Shown here: positions 42,508-50,199 of the stretch, one piece after another
How the letters are laid out: every line of letters begins with the position of its first letter
Numbering within the stretch: the stretch's first letter is position 1
Assembly: GCA_000434675.1 (NCBI GenBank)
Contig: HF988640.1
Location: 31,889-95,888, forward strand
Direction: 5' to 3'
DNA: 64,000 bases
Origin: Faecalibacterium sp. CAG:1138
GTDB taxonomy: Bacteria > Bacillota > Clostridia > Christensenellales > CAG-917
The notes under the pieces: model-generated
The model's input: the letters and a program-made list of their open reading frames with translations, nothing else
Told to the model about the DNA's origin: nothing
The model's database searches: none
Translations under genes and position numbers: made by a program

Positions 42508-44808
42508 ATGAACAGAAAACGAATTTCTGCATTTTTCACTATAGTTATGGTGCTGGCGGTGATATTGTCGCTGTCCGCGTGCGACGTTCAGGGGCTTAAA
42601 AAACTGGACGCTCCGGTCGTAACCGTTTCGGAAACGGGGCTTGCTTCATGGGAAGCAGTCGAAGGGGCCGTCGGATACAAATACAAAATAAACAACGGTT
42701 TCGAAAAGGAAACCGTCGAAACTTCCGTTCAGCTTCAACATAACGAAACGATAGTCGTCAAGGCTATCGGCGACGGAAAAAAATACTCGAACAGCGATTA
42801 CAGCATAGGTAAGAAATACGTTGCCTCTTCTTCCGAGAAAAAAACCTTGCCTGCGCCCGTTGTCGGCGTGTCGGAAGACGGCGTTGCCACGTGGAACGCG
42901 GTAGAAGGCGCTTCGGGCTATGCGTACAAAATCGACGACGGCGCGGAAATCAGAACGAACGAAACCTCCGTTACTCTTGAAAACGGCCAAAGCGTCAGGG
43001 TTAAGGCCGTGGGCGACGGGAAGGAATATTCGGACAGCGCCTATTCGAGCGTGGTGAAATATATCGAAGGGCAAGCGTCTTGCAGTCACGTTGACTCGGA
43101 CGACGACGGTCGCTGCGACAACTGCAATTTGGTGATTGCCGTTTACCTTGATCTTTTCGCCGTCAACGATTTGCACGGGAAAATCTTCGATACGTCGGAT
43201 CAACCCGGCGTGGACGAGCTCACGACTTACCTGAAAGGCTATGCCGCAAACGGCAATTCCGTGGTGCTTTCGTCGGGAGATATGTGGCAGGGAAGCAGCG
43301 AATCCAACCTCACCAAAGGCAACATGATGACGGAATGGATGAACGAACTGAACTTCGTTTCGATGACCTTGGGCAATCACGAGTTCGACTGGGGCGAAGA
43401 AAAGATTTCGGACAATCTGGCAATTGCCGATTTTCCGTTTTTGGCCATCAACGTCAGAAAAAGAAGCACGGGCGAAATAGCGGATTATTGTCAGCCGTCG
43501 GTTACGGTGGAACGCTGCGGAGTCAAAATCGGCATTATCGGCGCAATAGGAAATTGCTATTCCTCGATATCCGCAAGTCAGGTCGAAGACGTTTATTTCA
43601 TAACGGGAAGCAGTCTGACGAATCTGGTGAAGGCCGAGGCCCAGAAGATGAGGAGCGAAGGCGCGGACGTCATTATTTACAGCTGGCACGACAGCTATAG
43701 TAACAACGAATACGACAGCGTGCTCAGCAGCTACGTCGACGTGGTTTTCGAAGGGCATACGCACAGTAGATACGTCTATAAGGACGGGCGCGGAATTTAT
43801 CACTTGCAGAACGGCGCGGAAAATGAAGGCATTTCGCACGCAAAAGTCAAAATAGATTGTTTAACAAATCAAAACAGCGTCGTAAAAGCCGAAATCGTGC
43901 CGAATAGCGTGTACAAAACCTATGCGCAGGACCCGATTGTGAACAAGCTGCAATCCAAATACAGCGAACAGATTGCCATGGCCTCCAGAGTGGTTGGCTA
44001 CAACGACGTGCAGCGCGACAGAAACGAGCTCAGGCAAACCGTTGCGCAGAAATACATCGAAAAAGGCCTTGAAAAGTGGGGCGCAAATTACGACATCGTT
44101 CTCGGCGGCGGTTATCTGTCGGTGAGAAGCCCAGGACACCTCGCGGCCGGCGAGATAACCTATTCGATGCTGATGAGCATTATGCCGTTCGACAACAGAC
44201 TGGTTCTTTGCACGGTGTCGGGCTCGAAACTTTTGTCGCAGTTTATCAACACGCAAAACAACAACTATTTCGTTGCTTATTCTTCTTACGGCGACTCGGT
44301 GAAAAACTCGGTGGACGAAAGCAAAACCTACTACATCGTAACCGACACCTACAGTTCGGACTACGCGCCTAACGCGCTTACGGTGGTGGATTATTACGAC
44401 GCGGACGTCTTTGCCCGAGATCTTCTGGCGGAATTCATCGAAGAGGGCGGCTACGGAAGCGCGCCTACGGACGACTACGTGCTTACGACCATTCCGGAGG
44501 CGCTGACGATAGGCGGCAACCTTGCAAACAACGCTACGTCGGAATACGCCTACTACGTCGAAGGAACGGTGAAAAACGTCGTGTCCGAAACGTACGGAAA
44601 CCTCTATATCGAGGACGAGGACGGCAACGTGCTTTACGTTTACGGCGTTTACGACGCAAGCGGAACCCGTTACGACGGACTTTCCGACAAGCCGAAGGTG
44701 GGAGACAAAGTGGTTTTGAAGGGAAAAATCACAAATTATTACAACGCCGAAACGGGGACGAACATAATTGAACTAAAGAGCGCAATCATCGTGAAACTCG
44801 GTGATTAG
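42508..44808 (+). CDS. surface 5'-nucleotidase/metallophosphoesterase lipoprotein
   Basis: A 766-residue lipoprotein; lipobox LSAC (Cys25). ATG 42508 follows GGAGG. Residues 30-190 are two FN3-like units of the type seen at 18207. Then a UshA-type phosphoesterase domain (VNDLHGKIFDT, LSSGDMWQGS, LGNHEFDWG, YSWHDSYSNNE, EGHTHSRYV) and the 5'-nucleotidase C-terminal domain (VLGGGYLSVRSPG, LMSIMPFDNRLVLCTV). The last ~95 residues look like an OB-fold nucleic-acid-binding unit (VEGTVKNVVSETYGNLYIE). Probably degrades extracellular nucleotides or nucleic acid for scavenging. Confidence 0.9.
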   Translation: MNRKRISAFFTIVMVLAVILSLSACDVQGLKKLDAPVVTVSETGLASWEAVEGAVGYKYKINNGFEKETVETSVQLQHNETIVVKAIGDGKKYSNSDYSIGKKYVASSSEKKTLPAPVVGVSEDGVATWNAVEGASGYAYKIDDGAEIRTNETSVTLENGQSVRVKAVGDGKEYSDSAYSSVVKYIEGQASCSHVDSDDDGRCDNCNLVIAVYLDLFAVNDLHGKIFDTSDQPGVDELTTYLKGYAANGNSVVLSSGDMWQGSSESNLTKGNMMTEWMNELNFVSMTLGNHEFDWGEEKISDNLAIADFPFLAINVRKRSTGEIADYCQPSVTVERCGVKIGIIGAIGNCYSSISASQVEDVYFITGSSLTNLVKAEAQKMRSEGADVIIYSWHDSYSNNEYDSVLSSYVDVVFEGHTHSRYVYKDGRGIYHLQNGAENEGISHAKVKIDCLTNQNSVVKAEIVPNSVYKTYAQDPIVNKLQSKYSEQIAMASRVVGYNDVQRDRNELRQTVAQKYIEKGLEKWGANYDIVLGGGYLSVRSPGHLAAGEITYSMLMSIMPFDNRLVLCTVSGSKLLSQFINTQNNNYFVAYSSYGDSVKNSVDESKTYYIVTDTYSSDYAPNALTVVDYYDADVFARDLLAEFIEEGGYGSAPTDDYVLTTIPEALTIGGNLANNATSEYAYYVEGTVKNVVSETYGNLYIEDEDGNVLYVYGVYDASGTRYDGLSDKPKVGDKVVLKGKITNYYNAETGTNIIELKSAIIVKLGD

Positions 44809-44821
44809 CGGTGGGGTGAAA

Positions 44822-45496
44822 ATGGAGATTTTTTCAAATGACGCACGGCCGAATTCGGCCAAAAACCGCATTTCGGGGGCGGAAATCGCGCTTTTTGCGT
44901 TGACGTTTGCGATCACGCCGATCGTCGGCGCGATAGTGATAACGCGGGCGCCGGAGCGCGCGGTGAGCACTTCGCTTTCGGGCCTTGCCTGGCGATGCGG
45001 ACTGATGGCGCCGATATGTGTGTGGGGCGTGCTGTTTTTCGTCAACTACTTTTTGTCGCTTAAGATGACCTTGGACGCCGCGGGCGCAAAAAAACGGGTG
45101 AAAATCACGGCCTACGTTCTGTTCGGAATTGCGGCGGCGTTCACGGTGGCAACGATGTGCTTCCCGTTTTTGCACGGCGACGACGATCCCGAGGTGGTGT
45201 GGCAGAGAACCGTTCACAACAAGCTCGCGCCGGTCGGATTTTCGGTGCTTCTGGTGGAAACGGTGGTGGTTTTGCTGCTGTCGGTGCTAAGAAACTACAA
45301 ACAGTTTATGGTGTCCGCGGCGATAGCGGCGCTGTTTCTCGTTTCGTCGATATTTTTTGCCTGCGAGGCAAACGACCTTTCAAGCTCGATGCGGATATCC
45401 GCGGTTGCGCAGGTGTACGTTTTATGCGCGATGAACGCTTGCCTCGCATTCGAGTACATTCTGACGACGCTTTTCGACCCTATGCAAAAATCCTGA
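44822..45496 (+). CDS. hypothetical six-helix membrane protein
   Basis: A 224-residue protein with about six membrane helices (EIALFALTFAITPIVGAIVI, APICVWGVLFFVNYFLSL, ITAYVLFGIAAAFTVATMCF, VLLVETVVVLLLSVL, AAIAALFLVSSIFFA, AQVYVLCAMNACLAFEYIL). A loop with HGDDDPEVVWQRTVHNKLAPVGF separates helices 3 and 4. The layout recalls DUF998-like proteins but the family is uncertain. The ATG is preceded by GGTGGGG and lies 13 nt after the upstream stop, so the two genes are co-transcribed. Confidence 0.75.
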   Translation: MEIFSNDARPNSAKNRISGAEIALFALTFAITPIVGAIVITRAPERAVSTSLSGLAWRCGLMAPICVWGVLFFVNYFLSLKMTLDAAGAKKRVKITAYVLFGIAAAFTVATMCFPFLHGDDDPEVVWQRTVHNKLAPVGFSVLLVETVVVLLLSVLRNYKQFMVSAAIAALFLVSSIFFACEANDLSSSMRISAVAQVYVLCAMNACLAFEYILTTLFDPMQKS

Positions 45497-45500
45497 AGAT

Positions 45501-45531
45501 AAGGCTCGACCGCTTGCGGACGGGCTTTTAA
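45501..45531 (+). terminator. terminator after the six-helix protein
   Basis: A hairpin GGCTCG-CCGC / GCGG-CGGGCT with loop and T-run. Confidence 0.65.
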
Positions 45532-45574
45532 TTTGCGCTTTGCGGCCGAGAAGAAAAAAATTTGTATATTTTTT

Positions 45575-45590
45575 TGCCAATTAGTGCCAA
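45575..45590. promoter_or_regulatory. phased direct repeat upstream of the hydrogenase promoter
   Basis: TGCCAA at 45575-45580 and 45585-45590, ten bases (about one helical turn) apart, about 16 bp upstream of the -35 box. A candidate activator or repressor site. Confidence 0.35.
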
Positions 45591-45605
45591 GAAAGGGCTT
45601 TCCGT

Positions 45606-45634
45606 TTGATTTTTGTTTCGTTTGATGTTATAAT
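45606..45634 (+). promoter_or_regulatory. sigma-A promoter of the [FeFe] hydrogenase
   Basis: TTGATT, 17-bp spacer, TATAAT. Confidence 0.7.
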
Positions 45635-45702
45635 TTAGCCGCTACAAATAAAAGACACTCAGGCAAAAACCGTCGTTTGCTTGGTTCGTTATAGGTGATA
45701 AA

Positions 45703-47136
45703 ATGAGAAAATTCGACACGAAAGTTCAACATCTGAAGTACAAGGTCTTGAGAGAGGTCGCAAGGGCCGCTTGGCAAGACAAGCTTTTGGAAACCATTCC
45801 GGACATTCCGAAAATCATCGTCCCGGGCAAAATCCCGACGATGCGTTGCTGCGTTTATAAGGAACGCGCAATCGTTGTCGAAAGGGTAAAAATCGCCATG
45901 GGCGGCAACAAGGAAAACCCTAACGTAATCGAAGTTATCGACATCGCCTGCGACGAATGTCCGATGGGCGGATACGAGGTTACCAACTCCTGCCGCGGCT
46001 GTCTGGCTCACAGATGCGAGGACGTGTGCAAATTCGGGGCAATAAGCTTCGATCAGCACCACGTTGCCCATATCGACAAAACCAAGTGCAAGGAATGCGG
46101 CGCATGCTCGAAGGTTTGCCCGTACAGCGCAATAAGGAACTATCGTCGCCCTTGCGAACAGGCCTGCAAAATCAAGGCCATTTCCATGGGATCGGATATG
46201 GAAGCCACCATCGACAACAACAAGTGCATTTCCTGCGGCGCGTGCGTTTATCAATGCCCGTTCGGCGCAATAACGGACAAGTCGTTTATTTTGGACGTCA
46301 TAAAATACATCAAAGAAAGCGAAAACAATCAAAAATACAAGGTTTACGCAGTCGTCGCGCCGACCATCGCCAGCCAGTTTACCTATGCAAAACTGGGGCA
46401 GGTTGTAACGGGGTTGAAGCTTCTCGGTTTCGACACAGTTACCGAAGCCGCGCTCGGCGCGGATATGGTGGCCGCGGCCGAATCCAAAGAGCTTGCCGAA
46501 AAAGGCTTTTTGACCAGCTCGTGCTGCCCGGCGTTCGTAAGCTATATTCAGAAGAACTTCCCGGTGCTGACGCCGTTCGTGTCTCATAATCTGTCGCCTA
46601 TGGCCACCATCGGCAAGTATATCAAAGAACATTCCGACAGCCCTTGCAAAGTGGTGTTCATCGGGCCTTGCACCGCCAAAAAGGCAGAGGTTCAAAAGGA
46701 CGAAGTCAAGCCTTACGTCGACGTGGCAATCACTTTTGAAGAATTGCAGGCGCTGTTTGACAGCAGAGATATCGACATCACCACGCTCGAGGAAAGCGAA
46801 CTGGACAACGCGTCGTATTTCGGCAGAATTTTCGCCCGCTGCGGCGGTTTGTCGGATGCGGTGTCAGAAGGGCTTAAGGAACAAGGTTTGGAGGATTTCG
46901 CCCTCAAATCCTGCTCTTGCGACGGCATCGAGGAATGCAAGGTCGCTCTCCTCAAAAAGAGCAAAGGTCTTTTGGACGCAAACTTCATCGAAGGTATGGC
47001 TTGCGTCGGAGGCTGCATAGGCGGAGCGGGTTGCTTAACTCACGGCGACAAGAACCGCATCGAAGTCGAAAAGCACGGAAAGACATCCGACAAAACGATC
47101 ACGTCGGCAATCTCCGAATACGAACAAAAAAGATAA
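45703..47136 (+). CDS. monomeric [FeFe] hydrogenase, probably group B
   Basis: A 477-residue iron-sulfur enzyme. The N-terminal half holds cysteine sets for several clusters: C97-C109, C129/132/135/139, C151/155 and C175/178/181/185. The H-domain has all three signatures: L1 TSSCCPAF (about 271), L2 GPCTAKKAE (about 321), L3 GMACVGGCIGGAG (about 431), giving the cysteines that hold the H-cluster. The L1/L2 wording is that of group B enzymes of fermenting anaerobes. It would make or consume H2 with ferredoxin. The maturases HydE, HydF and HydG are not in the window. Oxygen-sensitive, so an anaerobic lifestyle is implied. Confidence 0.95.
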   Translation: MRKFDTKVQHLKYKVLREVARAAWQDKLLETIPDIPKIIVPGKIPTMRCCVYKERAIVVERVKIAMGGNKENPNVIEVIDIACDECPMGGYEVTNSCRGCLAHRCEDVCKFGAISFDQHHVAHIDKTKCKECGACSKVCPYSAIRNYRRPCEQACKIKAISMGSDMEATIDNNKCISCGACVYQCPFGAITDKSFILDVIKYIKESENNQKYKVYAVVAPTIASQFTYAKLGQVVTGLKLLGFDTVTEAALGADMVAAAESKELAEKGFLTSSCCPAFVSYIQKNFPVLTPFVSHNLSPMATIGKYIKEHSDSPCKVVFIGPCTAKKAEVQKDEVKPYVDVAITFEELQALFDSRDIDITTLEESELDNASYFGRIFARCGGLSDAVSEGLKEQGLEDFALKSCSCDGIEECKVALLKKSKGLLDANFIEGMACVGGCIGGAGCLTHGDKNRIEVEKHGKTSDKTITSAISEYEQKR

Positions 47137-47163
47137 AGGAAGGCCTCAAGGCCTTCTTTTTTA
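47137..47163 (+). terminator. terminator of the hydrogenase gene
   Basis: Stem GAAGGCC / GGCCTTC with TCAA loop and T6. Confidence 0.88.
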
Positions 47164-47232
47164 ACCGCGAAGCGCGGAAAAGACGAAGAGTTTTGGCAAC
47201 GGTACTTGAAATGTAAGATTGTTTTTAACGTA

Positions 47233-47261
47233 TTGATTTTTTACGCGGGAAATGTTATAAT
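47233..47261 (+). promoter_or_regulatory. sigma-A promoter of the EFR1 gene
   Basis: TTGATT, 17-bp spacer, TATAAT. Confidence 0.7.
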
Positions 47262-47291
47262 GTTTTCAAACTTAAATGCGGAGGAAACCGT

Positions 47292-48050
47292 ATGATTTTC
47301 TGTTTTTCCGGAACGGGCAACAGCAGGTATATAGCAAAAATAATTGCCGAGGAGACTGGCGACGAAATCGTCGATCTGAACGAAAAAATCAAAAAAGACG
47401 ACCGTTCACCCGTTTCGGTGAACGGCGACGCAATCGTCGTAACGCCGACTTATGCGTGGCGTATTCCGCGGATAGTATCGGGGTGGCTTTCCGCAACGGA
47501 GCTTTCGGGCGCAGAGCGAGTTTGGTTCGTGATGGACTGCGGCGGCGAAATCGGCAACGCTGCAAAATACAACCGTCTGCTTGCCGAGGAAAAGAACCTC
47601 GTCTATATGGGGACGGCGCAAATCGTTATGCCGGAAAACTACATTGCAATGTTCGACGTTCCCGAGGACGGCGAAGCCGCAAAAATCGTCAAGGCCGCAG
47701 AGCCTTATATCGATGACGTTATTTTGCACGTTAAATCGGGCGAAGCCTTTGCGGCTCCGCGAAACAACCTCTACGACCGCTTTATGAGCGGACCGGTGAA
47801 TCCGATTTTCTATCGGTTCTTCGTGAAAGCAGACGCGTTCAGGGTAAACGGTGGCTGCGTCGGCTGCGGCCTTTGCGCAAAAAAATGCCCGTTGAACAAC
47901 GTTCGTTTGAAGGACGGAAAGCCTGTTTGGGGAAATGAATGTACCCATTGCATGGCGTGCATTTGCTATTGCCCGAAAGAGGCCGTGGAATACGGAAAAA
48001 AGAGCGGCGGCAAGCCGCGCTACCATTTTGAGAGGTTGGACGTCAAATAG
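47292..48050 (+). CDS. EFR1-family flavodoxin/ferredoxin protein
   Basis: A 252-residue fusion. The N-terminal part is flavodoxin-like with the FMN phosphate loop FSGTGNSRYIAKII. The C-terminal part is a 2[4Fe-4S] ferredoxin (CVGCGLCAKKCPLNNV, then CTHCMACICYCPKEAV). EFR1 proteins are soluble electron carriers or reductases of anaerobic Firmicutes with no fixed partner. It is next to the hydrogenase but has its own promoter. GGAGG precedes the ATG. The GNAT gene starts 30 nt downstream. Confidence 0.93.
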   Translation: MIFCFSGTGNSRYIAKIIAEETGDEIVDLNEKIKKDDRSPVSVNGDAIVVTPTYAWRIPRIVSGWLSATELSGAERVWFVMDCGGEIGNAAKYNRLLAEEKNLVYMGTAQIVMPENYIAMFDVPEDGEAAKIVKAAEPYIDDVILHVKSGEAFAAPRNNLYDRFMSGPVNPIFYRFFVKADAFRVNGGCVGCGLCAKKCPLNNVRLKDGKPVWGNECTHCMACICYCPKEAVEYGKKSGGKPRYHFERLDVK

Positions 48051-48080
48051 CTGCGAAAAAATTAAAGAGGGGAACAAAGT

Positions 48081-48605
48081 ATGGAAATCAGACAGCTTGA
48101 AAGATGCGATTACCGTGGCAAAAAATTCACCGTACGGTACAAAACGCACGGTTATTATGACGTTTGCGCTGCTGAACACGGGTTTCTGCTGAAATACACT
48201 CGATTTAAAAAACCGATTGAAAAATCCTTCGACGCCGAGTTCTTCGGCGAATGGCTGGAAAATCCCGTTGCCTTCGGCGCTTTTGAAAACGGCGAAATTA
48301 TAGGCTACGTGGAAGGCTCGGCGGAAAGCTGGAACAACCGCTTCCGCATAAGCAACGTCGTCGTTTTCGACAACGAAAACCGCAAAAGAGGCGTGGGCAC
48401 TTTGCTTATGAACGCCATTATGAAAAAGGCGGAGGAGTCAAATGTGCGCATGATCGTTCTCGAAACGCAGTCGTGCAACGAAACCGCAATCGCGTTTTAC
48501 AAATCCCAAGGCTTTGAAATCATCGGGTTCGACTTGTATTCTTATTCCAACGACGATCCCGCTCGCCACGAAGTCAGAATCGAAATGGGCAAAAAAATCC
48601 TTTAA
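48081..48605 (+). CDS. GNAT-family N-acetyltransferase
   Basis: A 174-residue acetyltransferase. The acetyl-CoA loop is NRKRGVGTLLMNAIM, with the preceding strand ISNVVVFD and the closing segment CNETAIAFYKSQGFEIIGFD. The N-terminal ~60 residues are the acceptor-specific part. AGAGGGG precedes the ATG. The acceptor (peptide, amine or antibiotic) cannot be told. Confidence 0.9.
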   Translation: MEIRQLERCDYRGKKFTVRYKTHGYYDVCAAEHGFLLKYTRFKKPIEKSFDAEFFGEWLENPVAFGAFENGEIIGYVEGSAESWNNRFRISNVVVFDNENRKRGVGTLLMNAIMKKAEESNVRMIVLETQSCNETAIAFYKSQGFEIIGFDLYSYSNDDPARHEVRIEMGKKIL

Positions 48606-48667
48606 TTTGCAATCTATGAGGATAAGCGTTGCTTTCCCGCCCGTTCGAATCCCATCTTACATTGCGA

Positions 48668-48702
48668 AATAAAAACAAAGGCACCTTAAACAAGATGCCT
48701 TT
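48668..48702 (-). terminator. terminator after tRNA-Ser
   Basis: Stem AAAGGCA / TGCCTTT; the minus strand continues GTTTTTATTT. Confidence 0.8.
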
Positions 48703-48710
48703 GCGTTTGT

Positions 48711-48799
48711 TGGCGGAGGCTGAGGGATTCGAACCCCCGTGGGCTTTCACCCAAACGGTTTTCAAGACCGCCTCGTTATGACCGCTTCGATAAGCCTCC
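48711..48799 (-). tRNA. tRNA-Ser (TGA)
   Basis: An 89-nt cloverleaf with a long variable arm. Acceptor GGAGGCT / AGCCTCC, anticodon loop CTTGAAA (anticodon TGA), T loop TTCGAAT, discriminator G, CCA encoded. Confidence 0.96.
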
Positions 48800-48846
48800 G
48801 CAATTATTAAATTGTAGTTAAATTTTTGCTGTTTGCTTTATTTGCC

Positions 48847-48906
48847 CACTTGGCTCCGCCCCGTTATGGTCCGACTTCGGCTCAAAGAGCCTCGTTCGCT
48901 TTGGCT
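48847..48906 (-). repeat. dispersed GCCAAAGCGA repeat, copy A, in the tRNA-Ser leader
   Basis: On the minus strand: AGCCAAAGCGAACGA, hairpin GGCTC-TTT-GAGCC, GAAGTCGGACC, then ACGGGGCGGAGCCA. It has the same block order as copy B at 10775-10843, with a different but equally paired hairpin. It lies between the tRNA-Ser promoter and the tRNA. Confidence 0.65.
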
Positions 48907-48928
48907 GCTTGCATTTGAAACATACTAA

Positions 48929-48957
48929 AGTATATCAAAATATGTTTCGGGTGTCAA
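48929..48957 (-). promoter_or_regulatory. sigma-A promoter of tRNA-Ser
   Basis: On the minus strand TTGACA, 17-bp spacer, TATACT. It is about 130 nt upstream of the tRNA, so the transcript has a long 5' leader containing repeat copy A. Confidence 0.75.
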
Positions 48958-49022
48958 ACCTTTGGCTTTGATTGAAAAAACAAAAAATTTTTGATTTTTT
49001 TCAAAAAAGTTCGCGCTAATGC

Positions 49023-49051
49023 TTGTTTATTTTGGAAAAAGTGTGTAATAT
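49023..49051 (+). promoter_or_regulatory. promoter of tRNA-Pro
   Basis: TTGTTT, 17-bp spacer, TAATAT, 11 nt before the tRNA. Confidence 0.5.
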
Positions 49052-49061
49052 ATATTCGTTA

Positions 49062-49137
49062 CGAGGTGTAGCGCAGATGGTAGCGCGCTTGGTTCGGGAC
49101 CAAGAGGTCGCGTGTTCGAATCCCGTCACCTCGACCA
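49062..49137 (+). tRNA. tRNA-Pro (CGG)
   Basis: A 76-nt cloverleaf: acceptor CGAGGTG / CACCTCG, anticodon stem CTTGG/CCAAG around TTCGGGA (anticodon CGG), T loop TTCGAAT, discriminator A, CCA encoded. Confidence 0.96.
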
Positions 49138-49140
49138 ACC

Positions 49141-49176
49141 AAAAACGCAAGCGATAAATTCACTTGCGTTTTTATT
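49141..49176 (+). terminator. terminator after tRNA-Pro
   Basis: Stem AAACGCAAG / CTTGCGTTT with TTTTTATTATTT. Confidence 0.85.
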
Positions 49177-49299
49177 ATTTATTTACATAAATAATTCCGT
49201 CCGCAAAGCGGCCGAGCCGGTCGGTTGCGGGCGTCGCCGGCCTTCAAAATTAAATCACGGAAACCGCCGTTATAATGTAAAACGAAAAAATCACGAAAA

Positions 49300-49321
49300 T
49301 GAAAAACCGCCTCGGCGGCGG
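49300..49321 (-). terminator. terminator of the 60-residue gene
   Basis: On the minus strand CCGCC-GCCGA-GGCGG followed by TTTTTCATTTT. Confidence 0.75.
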
Positions 49322-49326
49322 ATTAT

Positions 49327-49509
49327 TCATAAGTCGTCCACGTCTTGCGTTGGGACGTCGGCCAGAGCTTCAACCATGCCGACGCCGCGTTCGTCCTGAA
49401 CGGGCATTCCGGTGTAGCTGCCAAGCGGGTCCCACGGATTGCCGACGCCTTTGGTGAAGTCGTTTAAGTTACGCACGAAATTTTTGGTTTTTGATTTTTT
49501 GGATTTCAT
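49327..49509 (-). CDS. conserved-looking small protein with GNPWDPLGSYTG and QDVDDL motifs
   Basis: A 60-residue protein: basic N terminus (MKSKKSKTKNFVR), middle NPWDPLGSYTGMPVQDE, acidic end TQDVDDL. A strong GGAGGG lies 6 nt before the ATG and a terminator follows, so it is a real gene. No membrane helix or signal peptide is present. From memory, short proteins with D-P-x-G-S-Y/W-T-G and Q-D-A/V-D-D-L occur in many gut Clostridia without known function; this was not checked by search. Confidence 0.75.
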   Translation of the reverse strand: MKSKKSKTKNFVRNLNDFTKGVGNPWDPLGSYTGMPVQDERGVGMVEALADVPTQDVDDL

Positions 49510-49648
49510 ATTTTACCCTCCGCGATTATCGTGTGCAAAAACCACGTTTTTATGTAGACAAAAACCGAGCGATTGTTGCAAAAAAATTTTCGCCGTTTCA
49601 AAAACGGAAAAATTCGGCCGTACAAAATTTCACCCCGCGAAAAAACGC

Positions 49649-49677
49649 TTGACATAAAAAAAAGGCTATTGTAAAAT
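49649..49677 (+). promoter_or_regulatory. sigma-A promoter of the small lipoprotein
   Basis: TTGACA, 17-bp spacer, TAAAAT. Confidence 0.75.
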
Positions 49678-49707
49678 ATAGATACAAATTCTATGGAGGA
49701 TTGAAAC

Positions 49708-50115
49708 ATGAAAAAATTTGCAAAAATTATGGCCCTCATGCTCGTCGTAGCTATGGGCGTTGCTATGCTTGTTGCTTGCGCTCCTGCAAGCAATCCCGAA
49801 AAAGCTCTCTCCGCTTTGAAAGAAAACGGTTATTCCGCTGCTAAAGACACCAGAATCATTCCGGCGGCTCTCATGGTTCTCGGCGTTAAGGGCGTCGATT
49901 GCGTAGTTTCCGGCAGCAACGGAACCGAAGGCAAAGAAGGTCACGTTACCATCGTTTACTTCACTTCCAAAGACGCAGCAGATTCTGCATGGGAATCTGT
50001 TCAAAAATACGCTAAAAGCGAAGACAAAGAAAGCAAAGATTCCGATTGGGAAATCAAAAAATCCGGCAAAATGATTTACTGGGGCGACAGCAACGGTATC
50101 AAATCCGCCAGATAA
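49708..50115 (+). CDS. small lipoprotein
   Basis: A 135-residue predicted lipoprotein; lipobox LVAC (Cys24). The mature part is a compact alpha/beta domain (EKALSALKENGYSAAKDT, then HVTIVYFTSKDAADSAWESVQKYA) and contains no recognised family. It has its own consensus promoter, GGAGG SD and terminator. Codons are strongly biased toward the set used by the alcohol dehydrogenase, which suggests high expression. Confidence 0.82.
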   Translation: MKKFAKIMALMLVVAMGVAMLVACAPASNPEKALSALKENGYSAAKDTRIIPAALMVLGVKGVDCVVSGSNGTEGKEGHVTIVYFTSKDAADSAWESVQKYAKSEDKESKDSDWEIKKSGKMIYWGDSNGIKSAR

Positions 50116-50125
50116 CAATCAAACG

Positions 50126-50151
50126 AAAACACGGCAATGCCGTGTTTTTTG
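50126..50151 (+). terminator. terminator of the small lipoprotein
   Basis: Stem AACACGGC / GCCGTGTT, T6. Confidence 0.88.
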
Positions 50152-50165
50152 TTGCTTAAAATATT

Positions 50166-50195
50166 AAAAAAAGCGAGGCAACCGCCTCGCTTTTT
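50166..50195 (-). terminator. terminator of leuS-serS
   Basis: Stem AAGCGAGGC / GCCTCGCTT; T-rich on the minus strand. Confidence 0.85.
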
Positions 50196-50199
50196 ATCG

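Noticed and set aside
45570..45592. Sigma-54-like TTGGCAC...TTGGCA on the minus strand
   Set aside because: The GG-to-GC spacing is off by one and no gene starts in that direction; a good sigma-A promoter for the hydrogenase lies beside it.
48606..48660. tRNA-like GTTCGAATCCC fragment downstream of the GNAT gene
   Set aside because: The flanking bases do not form a T stem and no cloverleaf can be completed; possibly a decayed tRNA piece, too weak to annotate.
49200..49250. Possible fourth copy of the dispersed repeat after tRNA-Pro
   Set aside because: GCAAAGCGG and GCCGGTCGG loosely resemble the repeat blocks but order and pairing are not convincing.
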